Shown: positions 44,182 through 53,134, numbered from the stretch's first letter. The stretch: DNA of 64,000 bases from Streptomyces sp. ML-6 (GCF_030116705.1 NZ_JAOTIK010000001.1:868001-932000), one strand, 5' to 3'. The notes: generated by a model from the letters alone, not told the origin. Numbers and translations: made by a program.

Positions 44182-45681
44182 ATGAGCGACTTGACCAACA
44201 GAGCACTCTTTGCCGCCGTCACCCCCGCTCCCGACGCCGACCCCGTGCGGCGGGCCGCCGAGGTGCGTGCGCTGACAGCCGACGGCGCGGACCCGTCGGC
44301 ACGTGACGAGGAAGGAGCCACCCCTCTCCACCGGGCGGTGAGGGCTCCGTACGAAGGCAACGGACCGCTGCCGTCCCCGGAGGTCGTCCGGGCGCTGCTG
44401 GAGTGCGGCGCTGACGTGCACGCGGTCGACGGGCACGGGGTGACGGCCGCCGGGTGGGCGGTTTCCGCCAACGACTCCGATCCGAAGGCCGTGGTGGACC
44501 GTTCGGTGGAGGTGCTGGAACTCCTTGTCGGGGCCGGGGCCCGCCTCGACGGGCGCTGCTCCCTCGCCACCGGGGGCTCGTTCGCCCACCACAGCTGTGC
44601 GGTGCCCCCGGTCCTCGCGTTCCTGCTCGACCACGGTGCCCCTCTCGAAGCGGTCGACGACCGCGGCAGGACACCGCTGCACGCCGCGGTCGACTGCGGC
44701 CGTCCCCGGCTGGTGGAACTGCTGCTGGAGCGGCACGCCGACACCGGTGCGGTCGACCGTCTCGGCCGGACCCCGCTGGGGGTCGCGCTGCGCCTGCCGC
44801 AGCTCAGTCAGGAGCAGCGCAGGACGCGGGCGGAAATCGTGGCCGCGCTGGAGGCGGCGGGCGCGCCCGTCCGGGTCGAGTACCCCGCGGTGGAAGGCGG
44901 GCCGCTGCCCATCGACATGACGGCCGCCCGCCGGGTCGCGGAGGAGATGCGCGCCGAGCTGTCCGAGGCCCGCCAAGCCGCCGGGGTGCCGGACGACAGC
45001 GGCCGGCTGACGGAGTTCACCCGGCCGGACTTCAACAGCTTCCAGGACCTCCTCACCGGGCTGTGCGACGGCATCGACTCCGACCACGTGCCGCTGATAC
45101 CGGAGCTGTGCGCGCGGACACTCGGCGACGAGGCCCGTACGGACCGCACGCTGACGGGCGACCAGGAGATCCGTGAGCCGTTCTTCCACCACGGGAACCT
45201 GCTGGTGAAGGGGCACTTGGACGTGTCGGCCCCGTTCGTGGTCACCGGTTCGCTCACGGTCGAGGGCTGTCTGGCCGACTGCGGCCACTCCTCCGTCGTC
45301 GCCGTCGGCCGTGACGTCACGGCCCTCGGGGTGCACACCGACGGCGAGATGTCCGTCGGCGGCGACATCGAGGCCGAGGTCGTCTACGGCTACTACAACG
45401 ACCAGACGCTCCAGGCGGGGACGATCCGCGCCCGTCTGGTCATCGAGGACGAGCACGAGACGATCGCCACGGTGGAGGCGGACACCCACTTCGACCTGGA
45501 CGACTTCCAGCAGGGGTACGGCGAGGGCGTGCAGGAGGAACTGCGCGAGCTGCTGGTGGACGAGGTGTTCAGCAACGAGGAGGACGAGGAGGAGGAACAG
45601 CTGGACCAGACGCTCCTCTTCGCCCGGCTGCGCCAGAGGAGGCCGGTCTTCCGCGCGGACGCCGACGCGGCTGCGCACTGA
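44182..45681 (+). CDS. Ankyrin-repeat protein with C-terminal beta-solenoid
   Basis: 499 residues. Residues about 15-240 hold four or more ankyrin repeats (EEGATPLHRAV, RGRTPLHAAVDCGRPRLVEL, GRTPLGVAL). After a helical linker, residues about 330-460 form short beta repeats (GNLLVKGHLDVSAPFVVTG, SLTVEGCLADC, DGEMSVGGDIEAEVVYGYYN) like right-handed solenoids in polymer-forming proteins. The C-terminus is very acidic (EEDEEEEQ). No signal peptide, so cytosolic; probably a protein-binding scaffold. ATG 44182. A terminator follows. Confidence 0.82.
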   Translation: MSDLTNRALFAAVTPAPDADPVRRAAEVRALTADGADPSARDEEGATPLHRAVRAPYEGNGPLPSPEVVRALLECGADVHAVDGHGVTAAGWAVSANDSDPKAVVDRSVEVLELLVGAGARLDGRCSLATGGSFAHHSCAVPPVLAFLLDHGAPLEAVDDRGRTPLHAAVDCGRPRLVELLLERHADTGAVDRLGRTPLGVALRLPQLSQEQRRTRAEIVAALEAAGAPVRVEYPAVEGGPLPIDMTAARRVAEEMRAELSEARQAAGVPDDSGRLTEFTRPDFNSFQDLLTGLCDGIDSDHVPLIPELCARTLGDEARTDRTLTGDQEIREPFFHHGNLLVKGHLDVSAPFVVTGSLTVEGCLADCGHSSVVAVGRDVTALGVHTDGEMSVGGDIEAEVVYGYYNDQTLQAGTIRARLVIEDEHETIATVEADTHFDLDDFQQGYGEGVQEELRELLVDEVFSNEEDEEEEQLDQTLLFARLRQRRPVFRADADAAAH

Positions 45682-45701
45682 TCCCGCCGACACGCCCGCT
45701 C

Positions 45702-45738
45702 CCCTCAGGTGCCCGGGGCGGTCCAGGGCACCTGAGGG
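45702..45738. terminator. Hairpin terminator after ankyrin gene
   Basis: Perfect 13-bp inverted repeat CCCTCAGGTGCCC / GGGCACCTGAGGG (45702-45714 and 45726-45738) with an 11-nt loop, about 20 bp beyond the ankyrin stop. Confidence 0.8.
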
Positions 45739-45875
45739 CCGGTCCCCCGGCCGCTCATGTCGGCGCACGGACCTGCCGATGACTTGATGGCCGCCGTCCC
45801 GCACGCACCGGTTCCCGGCCGGGCACGTCACGGCCGGACGGCGCAGACGTGGACACCGCGAAAGGGGAAGCCGGT

Positions 45876-46325
45876 ATGAGCGCATCGCAGGAACCCGGGG
45901 AAGGTTCCGGCCGCCGGGCCGTCGTCATGGCGTTCGGGGCCGCACCGCTGGCCGCCGTACTCGCCGCGTGCGGCGGCCGGGAGGAATCGGGCGGCTCGGA
46001 CGTGGTGAAGCCCTCCGACGGGGGGACGGACAGCGGGGTCGTCCTGGCCACAACGGCCGACATCCCCGAGAACGGCGGAAAGGTCTTCGCCGACCGGGGC
46101 GTCGTGGTGACCCGTCCGAAGGCCGATGAGTTCAAGGCGTTCTCGTCGAAGTGCACCCATCAGGGGTGCACCGTGTCGAGCGTGTCGGACGGCACCGTCA
46201 ACTGCTCCTGTCACGGCAGCAGGTTCGACGCCGCGTCGGGCGCCGTGGTCCACGGGCCCGCCACCGAACCGCTGCCCGCCAAGAAGATCGCCGTCACGGA
46301 CGGCTCGATCACGCTCCTGTCCTGA
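45876..46325 (+). CDS. Rieske [2Fe-2S] lipoprotein
   Basis: 149 residues. An N-terminal segment with twin Arg (GRRAVVMAFGAAPLAAVLAA) runs to a Cys, combining Tat-like and lipobox features. After a short linker, the Rieske domain has C-T-H-Q-G-C and C-S-C-H-G-S, giving the two Cys and two His that ligate the cluster. Such small secreted Rieske proteins are common in streptomycetes and transfer electrons outside the membrane with unknown partners. ATG 45876 has GGGGA upstream. Its stop overlaps the convergent hydrolase by 17 bp. Confidence 0.9.
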   Translation: MSASQEPGEGSGRRAVVMAFGAAPLAAVLAACGGREESGGSDVVKPSDGGTDSGVVLATTADIPENGGKVFADRGVVVTRPKADEFKAFSSKCTHQGCTVSSVSDGTVNCSCHGSRFDAASGAVVHGPATEPLPAKKIAVTDGSITLLS

Positions 46326-46962
46326 ACCGGGGCCGGTCCGACCAGCACCCGAGCACGTCGTCGGTGGTCGTGACGGTGGCGACGAGGGCGAGCGTGTTGC
46401 GGATCATCGCGGGGGTGTACTCGGCCGGCACCCCCGCGATGGCGTCGGACGGCACCACGGCCGTGTAGCCGAGGTTCACCGCGTCGAACACGGCGTTGGG
46501 CACGGCGACGTTGGCGGAGACCCCGGTGACGACGAGGGTCCGGCAGCCGAGGTTGCGCAGCAGCGCGTCCGCCTCCGTCCCGGCGATGGGCGAGAGCCCG
46601 TGCAGCCTGCGCACGATCAGGTCCTCGGGGGTCACCTCGATGGGCGCGGCGACCCGTACCGCCGTGGTGCCGGGGTGCTGCTGCACGGGCAGCCGGCCGG
46701 CGGCCCGGAAGAGCCGGGCGTTGCTGTTGGAGCCCCGCCCGTCGGGGCGGCGTTCGGCCACCGCGTGCAGCACCTGCACCCCGGCTCCGTGGGCGGCCCC
46801 GACCAGCCGGGCGACCCGGTGGAGGACGCCGGAGGACCGGGCCTGGTCGGCCAGTTCGGGCAGGGCGCTCCGGGGGCCGACGACCCCCTCCTGGCATTCG
46901 ACCGTCATGAGCGCGGTGGTGGCCGGGTCGAGCTGCGCGGCGAGTTGTTCCGTCGACGGCAC
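46309..46962 (-). CDS. Isochorismatase-fold protein lacking the usual triad
   Basis: 217 residues of the cysteine-hydrolase (isochorismatase-like) fold. In active enzymes the triad is Asp, Lys and Cys. Here the Asp position is E in TVECQEGVVG, the Lys is R in IVRRLHGLSPIAGTEAD, and the Cys is S in VTGVSANVAVPN. The fold is intact, so it is either a different chemistry or a binding protein. The substrate is unknown. It overlaps the convergent Rieske gene by 17 bp. Confidence 0.82.
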   Translation of the reverse strand: MPSTEQLAAQLDPATTALMTVECQEGVVGPRSALPELADQARSSGVLHRVARLVGAAHGAGVQVLHAVAERRPDGRGSNSNARLFRAAGRLPVQQHPGTTAVRVAAPIEVTPEDLIVRRLHGLSPIAGTEADALLRNLGCRTLVVTGVSANVAVPNAVFDAVNLGYTAVVPSDAIAGVPAEYTPAMIRNTLALVATVTTTDDVLGCWSDRPRFRTGA

Positions 46963-47039
46963 GGCTGCCCCTTTCGGCGGCGGACGGGGCGCGCGAGGCT
47001 ATCCGCCATTGCGTGAAGGGGGAAGAGGCCCCATGATTT

Positions 47040-47054
47040 CTGACACCTAGTCAG
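47040..47054. promoter_or_regulatory. Possible operator CTGAC-N5-GTCAG
   Basis: Short inverted repeat CTGAC-ACCTA-GTCAG immediately upstream of the PNPOx-like start, 18 bp before the ATG. TGACAC may also be a -35-like element. No neighbouring regulator is obvious. Confidence 0.35.
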
Positions 47055-47071
47055 CTATGGGAGGGGCACCC

Positions 47072-47548
47072 ATGACCACCGGTCAGCGGCGGGGACGCCG
47101 GATCATGATGACGGACGCCGAACGCGACGCCTACCTCACGCGACAGCGCACCTGCCGGGTCGCCACCGTGTCCGCGGACGGCAGTCCGCACGTCGGCGCC
47201 CTCTGGTTCGTCTGGGACGGCACCTCCCTCTGGCTGTACTCGATCACCCGCAGCCTGCGCTGGTCCCAGCTGTGCGGGGATCCGAGGGTCGCGGTGGTCG
47301 TGGACGACGGGGTGGAGTACACCCGGTTGCGCGGCATCGAACTGCGCGGCGAGGCCGTGCCCGTGGGCGAGGCGCCCCGCACCGGCGAGCCGTGTCCCGA
47401 ACTGGACGTGCCGGAACGGCTGTTCGCGGATAAGTACTTCGCGAGGGACACCATGCCGCATGACGGCCGTCACGCCTGGCTGCGGCTGACACCGAGGACA
47501 ATCACCTCCTGGGACTTCCACAAGCTCCCCGGACCGCCCACGGCCTGA
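47072..47548 (+). CDS. Pyridoxamine-phosphate-oxidase-fold protein (F420/flavin)
   Basis: 158 residues of the split beta-barrel flavin or F420-binding family. LTRQRTCRVATVSADGSPHV, GALWFVWDGTSLWLYS and LCGDPRVAVVVDDG are typical of PPOX-class proteins in actinobacteria, many of which use F420. ATG 47072 has GGGAGGGG upstream. Substrate unknown. Confidence 0.85.
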   Translation: MTTGQRRGRRIMMTDAERDAYLTRQRTCRVATVSADGSPHVGALWFVWDGTSLWLYSITRSLRWSQLCGDPRVAVVVDDGVEYTRLRGIELRGEAVPVGEAPRTGEPCPELDVPERLFADKYFARDTMPHDGRHAWLRLTPRTITSWDFHKLPGPPTA

Positions 47549-47856
47549 ACCACAAGGCGGCCGTCGCCGGGCGCACCGGTCCGGCCGGTGTGCCCGGTCC
47601 GTCCGGCGACGGCCGGTGGACCGGTGGAACCGTCGGCGGCCGCGGCGAAGAGCAGGTTGAGCGCGACCCCGATCAGGCCGAGCGCCACGGAGCAGAAGGC
47701 GTACACGGTCATCGCGAAGGCCACCAGCAGCAGCGCCCCGTGGAAGAGCGTGTGGTCGACGCCGACCTCGAGGCCGATCAGCAGGATGACGTCCGTACCG
47801 ATGTCGGCGTCGGGCGACAGGGGCGAACCCACCCTCGACGCACGCCGCGCCGACAT
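47470..47856 (-). CDS. Small hypothetical membrane protein
   Basis: 128 residues with two hydrophobic segments (TDVILLIGLEVGVDH and TLFHGALLLVAFAMTVYAFC, then VALGLIGVALNLLFAAA), followed by a Gly/Thr-rich tail. Codon third positions in the membrane part are almost all G/C, supporting expression on this strand. The last 26 codons overlap the convergent PNPOx-like gene, so the true end may be uncertain. ATG 47856 has GAGG 5 nt upstream. No family recognised. Confidence 0.55.
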   Translation of the reverse strand: MSARRASRVGSPLSPDADIGTDVILLIGLEVGVDHTLFHGALLLVAFAMTVYAFCSVALGLIGVALNLLFAAAADGSTGPPAVAGRTGHTGRTGAPGDGRLVVQAVGGPGSLWKSQEVIVLGVSRSQA

Positions 47857-47933
47857 CCACGCCTCAGGCACATCCGCCGCTCAGAGCACGTCCACACCTC
47901 GGCCACATCCGCTGCTCAGGGCCCTTCCGCGGC

Positions 47934-48842
47934 TCACGGCACGTCCAGGGCCCGACCGGCCGCACGCAGGGCGGCCACCGCGGCCCTGATCGACGGGCGC
48001 CGGTCCGCGTCGGTGCGCCACACGGCGTGGACGTGCCTGCGCATCTTCTGCCGCACCGGCACGAGCCGTACCCCTTCGGGCACCGGGCCGCGGCCGAGTC
48101 TCGGTGCCACGCAGACGCCCATCCCGGCGGCGATCAGGGCGAGTTGGGTGTGGTGTTCGCCCGCCAGGTGCGCGATGCGCGGCTCGATGCCCTTGGAGCG
48201 GAGGGTGAACATCAGCCAGTCGTAGCAGAACTCGCCCTCGGGCCAGGACACCCAGTCGTCGTCGGCGAAGTCCTCCAGGTCCACCTCGGTCCGGTCCGCG
48301 AGCCGGTGATCGGCGGGCATCGCGATGTCCGGTGCGTCGTCCAGGAGTTCGGCCTTGGTCAGGCCGCCGGGCACGGGCAGTCGCTTGTTGCTCCAGTCCA
48401 GCACCACGGCGAGGTCCGTGTCCCCCCTGAGCACCGCGCGGATTCCGTCCTCGGGCTCCAGTTCCCGGGTGCGCACGCGCAGTTCGGGATGGTCCGCGCG
48501 CAACGTGCGGAGCGCTGCGGGGAAGAGCCCGCGCGCCGCCGTCGGGAAGGCCGAGAGCAGGATCTCGCCCACCACCTCGCCGCGCTGCGCCTCGATGTCG
48601 GACTGGGCCAGCTCGACCTGGGACAGGATCCGGGCCGCGTGGTCGGCGAGCAGTCGGCCGGCGTCGGTGAGCCGGACCCCGCGCCCGTTCTTGGCCAGGA
48701 GTTGCTGCCCCACCTCCCGCTCCAGCTTGGCCATCTGCTGGGAGACGGCCGAGGTGGTCACGTGCAGCCCCTCCGCGGCACCGCTGACCGAACCGTGCCG
48801 GGCGAAGGCGTCCAGGGTGCGCAGGCGCTCCAGATTCAACAT
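47934..48842 (-). CDS. LysR-family regulator
   Basis: 302 residues from ATG 48842. The HTH is at 1-60 (LRTLDAFARHGSVSGAAEGL, then HVTTSAVSQQMAKLE) with an effector domain behind. It is divergent from the EamA transporter at 48917 with 74 bp between the starts. Such LysR-DMT exporter pairs often control export of an amino acid or related metabolite. Confidence 0.92.
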   Translation of the reverse strand: MLNLERLRTLDAFARHGSVSGAAEGLHVTTSAVSQQMAKLEREVGQQLLAKNGRGVRLTDAGRLLADHAARILSQVELAQSDIEAQRGEVVGEILLSAFPTAARGLFPAALRTLRADHPELRVRTRELEPEDGIRAVLRGDTDLAVVLDWSNKRLPVPGGLTKAELLDDAPDIAMPADHRLADRTEVDLEDFADDDWVSWPEGEFCYDWLMFTLRSKGIEPRIAHLAGEHHTQLALIAAGMGVCVAPRLGRGPVPEGVRLVPVRQKMRRHVHAVWRTDADRRPSIRAAVAALRAAGRALDVP

Positions 48843-48916
48843 GTAAGCAATGCTACGCAGACACCAGCACAAAATCTCGCTTGTCCTACGCGGTTGTGGC
48901 CTTCATCGTTGATCCC

Positions 48917-49927
48917 ATGAGCGCCACCGCCGCACCGGGGACCACGCCTTCCGACGAGTCCCCCGTCCCCGTCCCAGCCCCCCTCCCGCCGACGAGCACC
49001 GCGCCGGGAACAGTCTCCTCGGCCGCGTATCCGGCCCCCGCCGCCCGCCGGGTGCTGGACTGGCGGATCCGTTTCGGGGCGCTCTCGCTCATCTGGGGCT
49101 TCAGCTTCCTGCTGATCAAGGTCGGCACCGAGGGGTACGCCCCGTTCCAGGTCACCCTCGGCCGTCTCGTGGCGGGCACGGCGGTCCTGGTGGCCGCGAT
49201 GGCGGTACGGCGCGAACGGCTGCCGCGCGGCGCGCGCACCTGGGGCCATCTGACCGTGGCCGCGTTCTTCCTGAACGCGCTGCCGTTCTCGCTCTTCGCC
49301 TACGCCGAGCTGAGCATCCCGTCGACACTGGCGGGCATCTGCAACGCGACGTCCCCGCTGTGGGGCATGGCGCTGTCGCTCGTGGCGCTCTCCGAGGACC
49401 GCCCGACCCGTCGCCGCGTCGCCGGTCTCGGGCTCGGCTTCCTCGGGGTGCTGACCGTGCTCGGTGCCTGGCAGGGCTTCTCCGGGCTGGACTTCGGCGG
49501 TACGGCCATGGCCCTGCTGGCCTCGCTGAGCTACCCGGTCGGCTGGATCTACGTCCGCAGGACGCTGGCGGGAAGCGGTTCGTCGACGCTCGCGCTGACC
49601 GGGAGCCAGCTCTTCCTCGGCACGGTGCAGCTCGCCGTGGTGACCCCGCTGTTCACCTCGGCCCCCGACGGCTTTCCGCTTCTGCCGACCCTGGCGGTGT
49701 TCGCCCTCGGGGCACTCGGCACGGGCCTCGCGGTGCTGTTGCAGTACGGCCTGGTGGAGGAGGTCGGGCCGACGACCGCGCAGATGGTCACCTACTTCAT
49801 TCCGGTCATCGCCACCGCGGCCGGGGTCGCCCTGCTCGGAGAACGGCTGAGCTGGAACACCCCGGTCGGCGCCCTCGTCGTGCTGGCGGGCGCCGCCCTC
49901 ACCCAGAGCAGGGCACGCAGCCGGTGA
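48917..49927 (+). CDS. EamA/DMT-family transporter
   Basis: 336 residues. After a Pro-rich cytoplasmic N-terminus (to about 50), ten membrane spans form two EamA repeats, with LSLIWGFSFLLIKVG and the second-half ALLASLSYPVGWIYVRRTLA. Members export amino acids, purines or drugs. ATG 48917 chosen. It is probably under the adjacent LysR regulator. A hairpin follows. Confidence 0.9.
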   Translation: MSATAAPGTTPSDESPVPVPAPLPPTSTAPGTVSSAAYPAPAARRVLDWRIRFGALSLIWGFSFLLIKVGTEGYAPFQVTLGRLVAGTAVLVAAMAVRRERLPRGARTWGHLTVAAFFLNALPFSLFAYAELSIPSTLAGICNATSPLWGMALSLVALSEDRPTRRRVAGLGLGFLGVLTVLGAWQGFSGLDFGGTAMALLASLSYPVGWIYVRRTLAGSGSSTLALTGSQLFLGTVQLAVVTPLFTSAPDGFPLLPTLAVFALGALGTGLAVLLQYGLVEEVGPTTAQMVTYFIPVIATAAGVALLGERLSWNTPVGALVVLAGAALTQSRARSR

Positions 49928-49935
49928 CGACACCC

Positions 49936-49962
49936 GGGGGCTCCGAAGGCTTCGGAGCCCCC
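49936..49962. terminator. Hairpin terminator after EamA gene
   Basis: Inverted repeat GGGGGCTCCGAAG / CTTCGGAGCCCCC (49936-49948 and 49950-49962), nearly a continuous palindrome, 9 bp after the EamA stop. Confidence 0.7.
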
Positions 49963-50021
49963 GAAGGCTTCGAGGACCTCAAGGGCTTCAAGGGCCTCGG
50001 GACCCTCCCCGGCATCCGGCG

Positions 50022-51359
50022 TCATCCGTAGTTCAGCGGTTTCGCCGGGCCCGCCGCTGCCGCCACCGCGTCGGCCAGCGGCTCGATGTCGGCCATGGCG
50101 AGCGGCGAGACGGTGAGCCTGATCCCCTGGGGCGCGGCTATCCGGAACCGCGCCCCGGGCGCGACGGCCCAGCCGGAGTGCAGCAGTCTCGCCACGGCGC
50201 CCGTCTCGTCGCTGACCGGCACCCACACGTTCATCCCGCTGCGTCCGTGGGCCTCCACCCCCCGCTCCTCCAACGCCCGGATGAGGGCGTCCCGTCGCAC
50301 GCCGTACGCCCGCGCCGCCCTGCCGGGGTCCACGGCCTCCGACGTCCACAGGTGCACCACGGCCCGTTGCAGCAGTCTGCTGACCCAGCCGGGCCCCAGC
50401 CGCTGCCGTCCCGCGACCCGGTCGACGGTCACCGGGTCGCCGGTCAGCACGGCGACCCGCAGGTCCGGGCCATACGCCTTGGCCACGGACCGCACGAACG
50501 CCCAGCGGTCCGTGGCCCCCGACAGCGGGTGCAGCGGCAGATCGACGATGCCGTGTCCGTGGTCGTCCTCGATCAGGAGGACCCCGCGGTGTCCGGCGAG
50601 GACGCCCCGCAGCTCGAAGGCCCGCCCGGCGCCGATCGCCGCACCGGTCGGGTTCTGGGCCCGGCCGGTGACCACGAGAGCACGGGCCCCCGCCTTCAGC
50701 GCCTGTTCGACGGCGTCGGGCAGCGGCCCCTCTTCGTCGAGCGCGACGGGTACGGGGCGCAGCCCCAGCGCGGGCACGAGGTCCAGCATGCTGCCCCAGC
50801 CCGGGTCCTCGACGGCCACCGCGTCACCGGGTCTGAGGTGCGCGACCAGGACCCGCTCGATCGCGTCCAGCGAGCCGGAGGCCGCGACCACGGATCCGGC
50901 CGGCACACCGTCGGCGTCCAGCGCGGCGCGGGCGAGCGCGGCGAACTCCGGGTCCACCGGGGCCTGCCCGTACAGGCCGGGCCGCCGGGCGTACTCCTGC
51001 GCGACCGCCGCGAAGGCGTCCCCCAGTGCGGGCAGCAGGGCCGGGTCGGGGTTCCCCTCGCCCAGATCCCGCACCCCGGGAGGCGCCTCGACCCGGAGCG
51101 ACCCGCGCGCCGTGCTGGCAGGGCGTGGTCGCACCCTGCTGCCCCGGCGCCCGGCCGTCTCGATCACCCCGCGCTCGCGAAGCGTGCGGTACGCGGCGGC
51201 CACCGTGTTCGCGTTCACCCCCAGTCTCTCCGCCAACTCCCGCATCGGCGGCAGCACCTGGCCCGGCGCGAGCTCGCCCGACCCGACCCCGCGCTCCACG
51301 CTGGCGGCAATCTCCGATGCGCGCCGCCCGACAATCCGATACTCTCCTAGCACAAACAA
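50022..51359 (-). CDS. MocR-family (GntR-aminotransferase) regulator
   Basis: 445 residues. The N-terminal GntR HTH (LPPMRELAERLGVNANTVAA, then AYRTLRERGVIET) spans about 10-75. It is followed by a fold-type-I aminotransferase domain (about 95-440) with ALVVTGRAQNPTGAAIG and FVRSVAKAYGPDLRVA, the latter holding the PLP lysine. MocR proteins such as PdxR sense PLP and control pyridoxal synthesis or other genes. It is divergent from a PNPOx-fold gene, suggesting a B6-related role. TTG 51359 or GTG 51353 may start it. Confidence 0.9.
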   Translation of the reverse strand: MFVLGEYRIVGRRASEIAASVERGVGSGELAPGQVLPPMRELAERLGVNANTVAAAYRTLRERGVIETAGRRGSRVRPRPASTARGSLRVEAPPGVRDLGEGNPDPALLPALGDAFAAVAQEYARRPGLYGQAPVDPEFAALARAALDADGVPAGSVVAASGSLDAIERVLVAHLRPGDAVAVEDPGWGSMLDLVPALGLRPVPVALDEEGPLPDAVEQALKAGARALVVTGRAQNPTGAAIGAGRAFELRGVLAGHRGVLLIEDDHGHGIVDLPLHPLSGATDRWAFVRSVAKAYGPDLRVAVLTGDPVTVDRVAGRQRLGPGWVSRLLQRAVVHLWTSEAVDPGRAARAYGVRRDALIRALEERGVEAHGRSGMNVWVPVSDETGAVARLLHSGWAVAPGARFRIAAPQGIRLTVSPLAMADIEPLADAVAAAAGPAKPLNYG

Positions 51360-51364
51360 GATTA

Positions 51365-51376
51365 TGCACTAGTGCA
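51365..51376. promoter_or_regulatory. Palindrome TGCACTAGTGCA between MocR and PNPOx genes
   Basis: Perfect 12-bp palindrome in the 29-bp space between the divergent MocR and PNPOx-fold starts. The AT-rich flanks (AAGATTATGCAC) look like promoter elements. It is a good candidate for a MocR or GntR binding half-site. Confidence 0.7.
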
Positions 51377-51388
51377 ATGGAGTATGCA

Positions 51389-52081
51389 ATGCCGGACACC
51401 CCTTCCCCGCAGGCCACGACCCCGGACGCGGCCGGATACCCGCCGACCGGGCGGACCGTCCCGACCCGTTCCCGGGAGCGCGCGGCATACGACCGGGAGC
51501 TGGTCCACTCGATACTCGACGAGGCGTACGTCTGCCATCTGGGTTTCGTCCGCGACGGGGCGCCGGTCGTCCTGCCGACCCTTTACGGCCGGATCGGCGA
51601 GCGGCTCTACGTGCACGGCTCGACCGGCTCCCGTCCGCTGCGCGAGGCGGGCCGCACCGACCCCGGCCTGCCCGTCTGCCTGACGGTGACGCAGGTGGAC
51701 GGCCTGGTGCTGGCCCGTTCCGCCTTCCACCACTCGATCAACTATCACTCCGTGGTGGTGCACGGCATCGCCCGCACCGTGACCGACCCGCAGGAGCGGC
51801 GGACCGCTCTCGACGCGATCGTCGACCACGTGGTGCCGGGCCGGTCGGCGGACTCGCGGCCCGCCGACGAGAAGGAACTGGCGGCGACGGCGGTGATCCG
51901 GCTGGACCTCCGGGAGGTGTCCGCCAAGATCCGCACCGGCGGCCCCAACGACGAGGCCCGCGACCTGGCGCTCCCCCACTGGGCGGGGGTCGTTCCGCTC
52001 GCCCGCGGCTACGGGGCGCCGCTCCCGTCGGACGACCTCGACCCCGCGATCGGCGTCCCGGACTACATCACGGCGCTCTGA
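51389..52081 (+). CDS. Pyridoxamine-phosphate-oxidase-fold protein
   Basis: 230 residues. ERAAYDRELVHSILDEAYVC and HLGFVRDGAPVVLPTLYGRI, then RLYVHGSTGSRPLRE are the conserved opening of a PNPOx-like FMN-binding family seen next to MocR genes. It ends in an acidic DDLDPAIGVPDYI segment. It may bind FMN or a B6 vitamer; catalysis is unproven. ATG 51389 has GGAG 6 nt upstream. It is divergent from the MocR gene. Confidence 0.88.
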   Translation: MPDTPSPQATTPDAAGYPPTGRTVPTRSRERAAYDRELVHSILDEAYVCHLGFVRDGAPVVLPTLYGRIGERLYVHGSTGSRPLREAGRTDPGLPVCLTVTQVDGLVLARSAFHHSINYHSVVVHGIARTVTDPQERRTALDAIVDHVVPGRSADSRPADEKELAATAVIRLDLREVSAKIRTGGPNDEARDLALPHWAGVVPLARGYGAPLPSDDLDPAIGVPDYITAL

Positions 52082-52099
52082 CCGGGCGACGAGCCGGCC

Positions 52100-53134
52100 C
52101 TACCTCGTGGCCCGACCGGCCGACAGCTCTCCCCCGGCGGCGCCCCGGCCGCCGTCCGCTCCCCCGGGGCCCGTCCCGCCCGGCCCCGAGGCGACGGGCC
52201 CCGAAGGGGCCTTCGGGGTTGCCGACTGGGCGATGAAGGCACCGATCAGGACCGTGGCGCCCCCGATGAGCTGGGGTGCGGACAGGTGCTCGCCGAGCAT
52301 CACCCAGGCGAGCACGGTGGCGATGACCGCCTCCAGACAGGCGACCACCCCCGCCACGGCCGGCGAGAGCAGCCGCACCGAGATCACGCCGGTGACATAG
52401 GCGATCACGGTCGCCAGCAGCACGATCCAGACGAGCAGCAGCCAGGCGGGGACCTCCGTGCCGTTCATGCCCGCGTCACCGCCCAGGACCGTCCAGTCCA
52501 TGCCCCAGGGCCGCGCGACCAGCGTGAGGACGATCGCACCGATCAGCAGCCCGTACGCGATGACGCCGACCGGGTGCGGCGGTTCGACGCCGTCCGCCCC
52601 GTCCCCGCTGCCCTGGTCCGACAGGACGAAGTAGCCGACCTGGCAGCAGGCGGCACCGAGCGCGAGCAGCAGCCCGACGGCGTCGAAGCTCAGCCCCGAC
52701 CAGACCTCGACCACGCAGGCGAGCCCTCCGACGGCGAGGACCACACCAACTGCGGCCCGCCGGGTGACCGGCCTGCGCTGCACGAACCGGACCCAGCCGA
52801 GGACGAGCGCGGGCGCCAGGTACTCGACGAGAAGGGCGACGCCGACGGGGATGCGGGAGATCGCAGCGAAGTAGCAGGCCTGTACGCCCGCGACGGCGAG
52901 CAGCCCGAACCCCAGCAGCAGGACCGGCCGGCTGCGCACCAGGGCCCGGTGGCGCCAGGCCACGGGCAGCATGAGGACGGCGGCACCCGCCACGCGCAGC
53001 CACACCACATGGAGCGGATCGAGTCCGGCCTCGATCAGCGGCTTGGCCGCCACCCCTGAACCACCGAATGCGAAGGCCGAGGCCAGGGCGATTCCCAGGC
53101 CGGCGTTTCTCCCCTGAGACGCGTGCATCGGCAC
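52100..53134 (-). CDS. EamA/DMT-family transporter
   Basis: 344 residues with ten predicted spans in two EamA repeats (ASAFAFGGSGVAAKPLIEAG; second half LEAVIATVLAWVMLGEHLSA, the family signature). The C-terminus ends in a Gly/Pro-rich tail. Probably an exporter of small metabolites. GTG 53134 or ATG 53128 may start it. It is convergent with the PNPOx-fold gene, only 18 bp away. Confidence 0.9.
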   Translation of the reverse strand: MPMHASQGRNAGLGIALASAFAFGGSGVAAKPLIEAGLDPLHVVWLRVAGAAVLMLPVAWRHRALVRSRPVLLLGFGLLAVAGVQACYFAAISRIPVGVALLVEYLAPALVLGWVRFVQRRPVTRRAAVGVVLAVGGLACVVEVWSGLSFDAVGLLLALGAACCQVGYFVLSDQGSGDGADGVEPPHPVGVIAYGLLIGAIVLTLVARPWGMDWTVLGGDAGMNGTEVPAWLLLVWIVLLATVIAYVTGVISVRLLSPAVAGVVACLEAVIATVLAWVMLGEHLSAPQLIGGATVLIGAFIAQSATPKAPSGPVASGPGGTGPGGADGGRGAAGGELSAGRATR

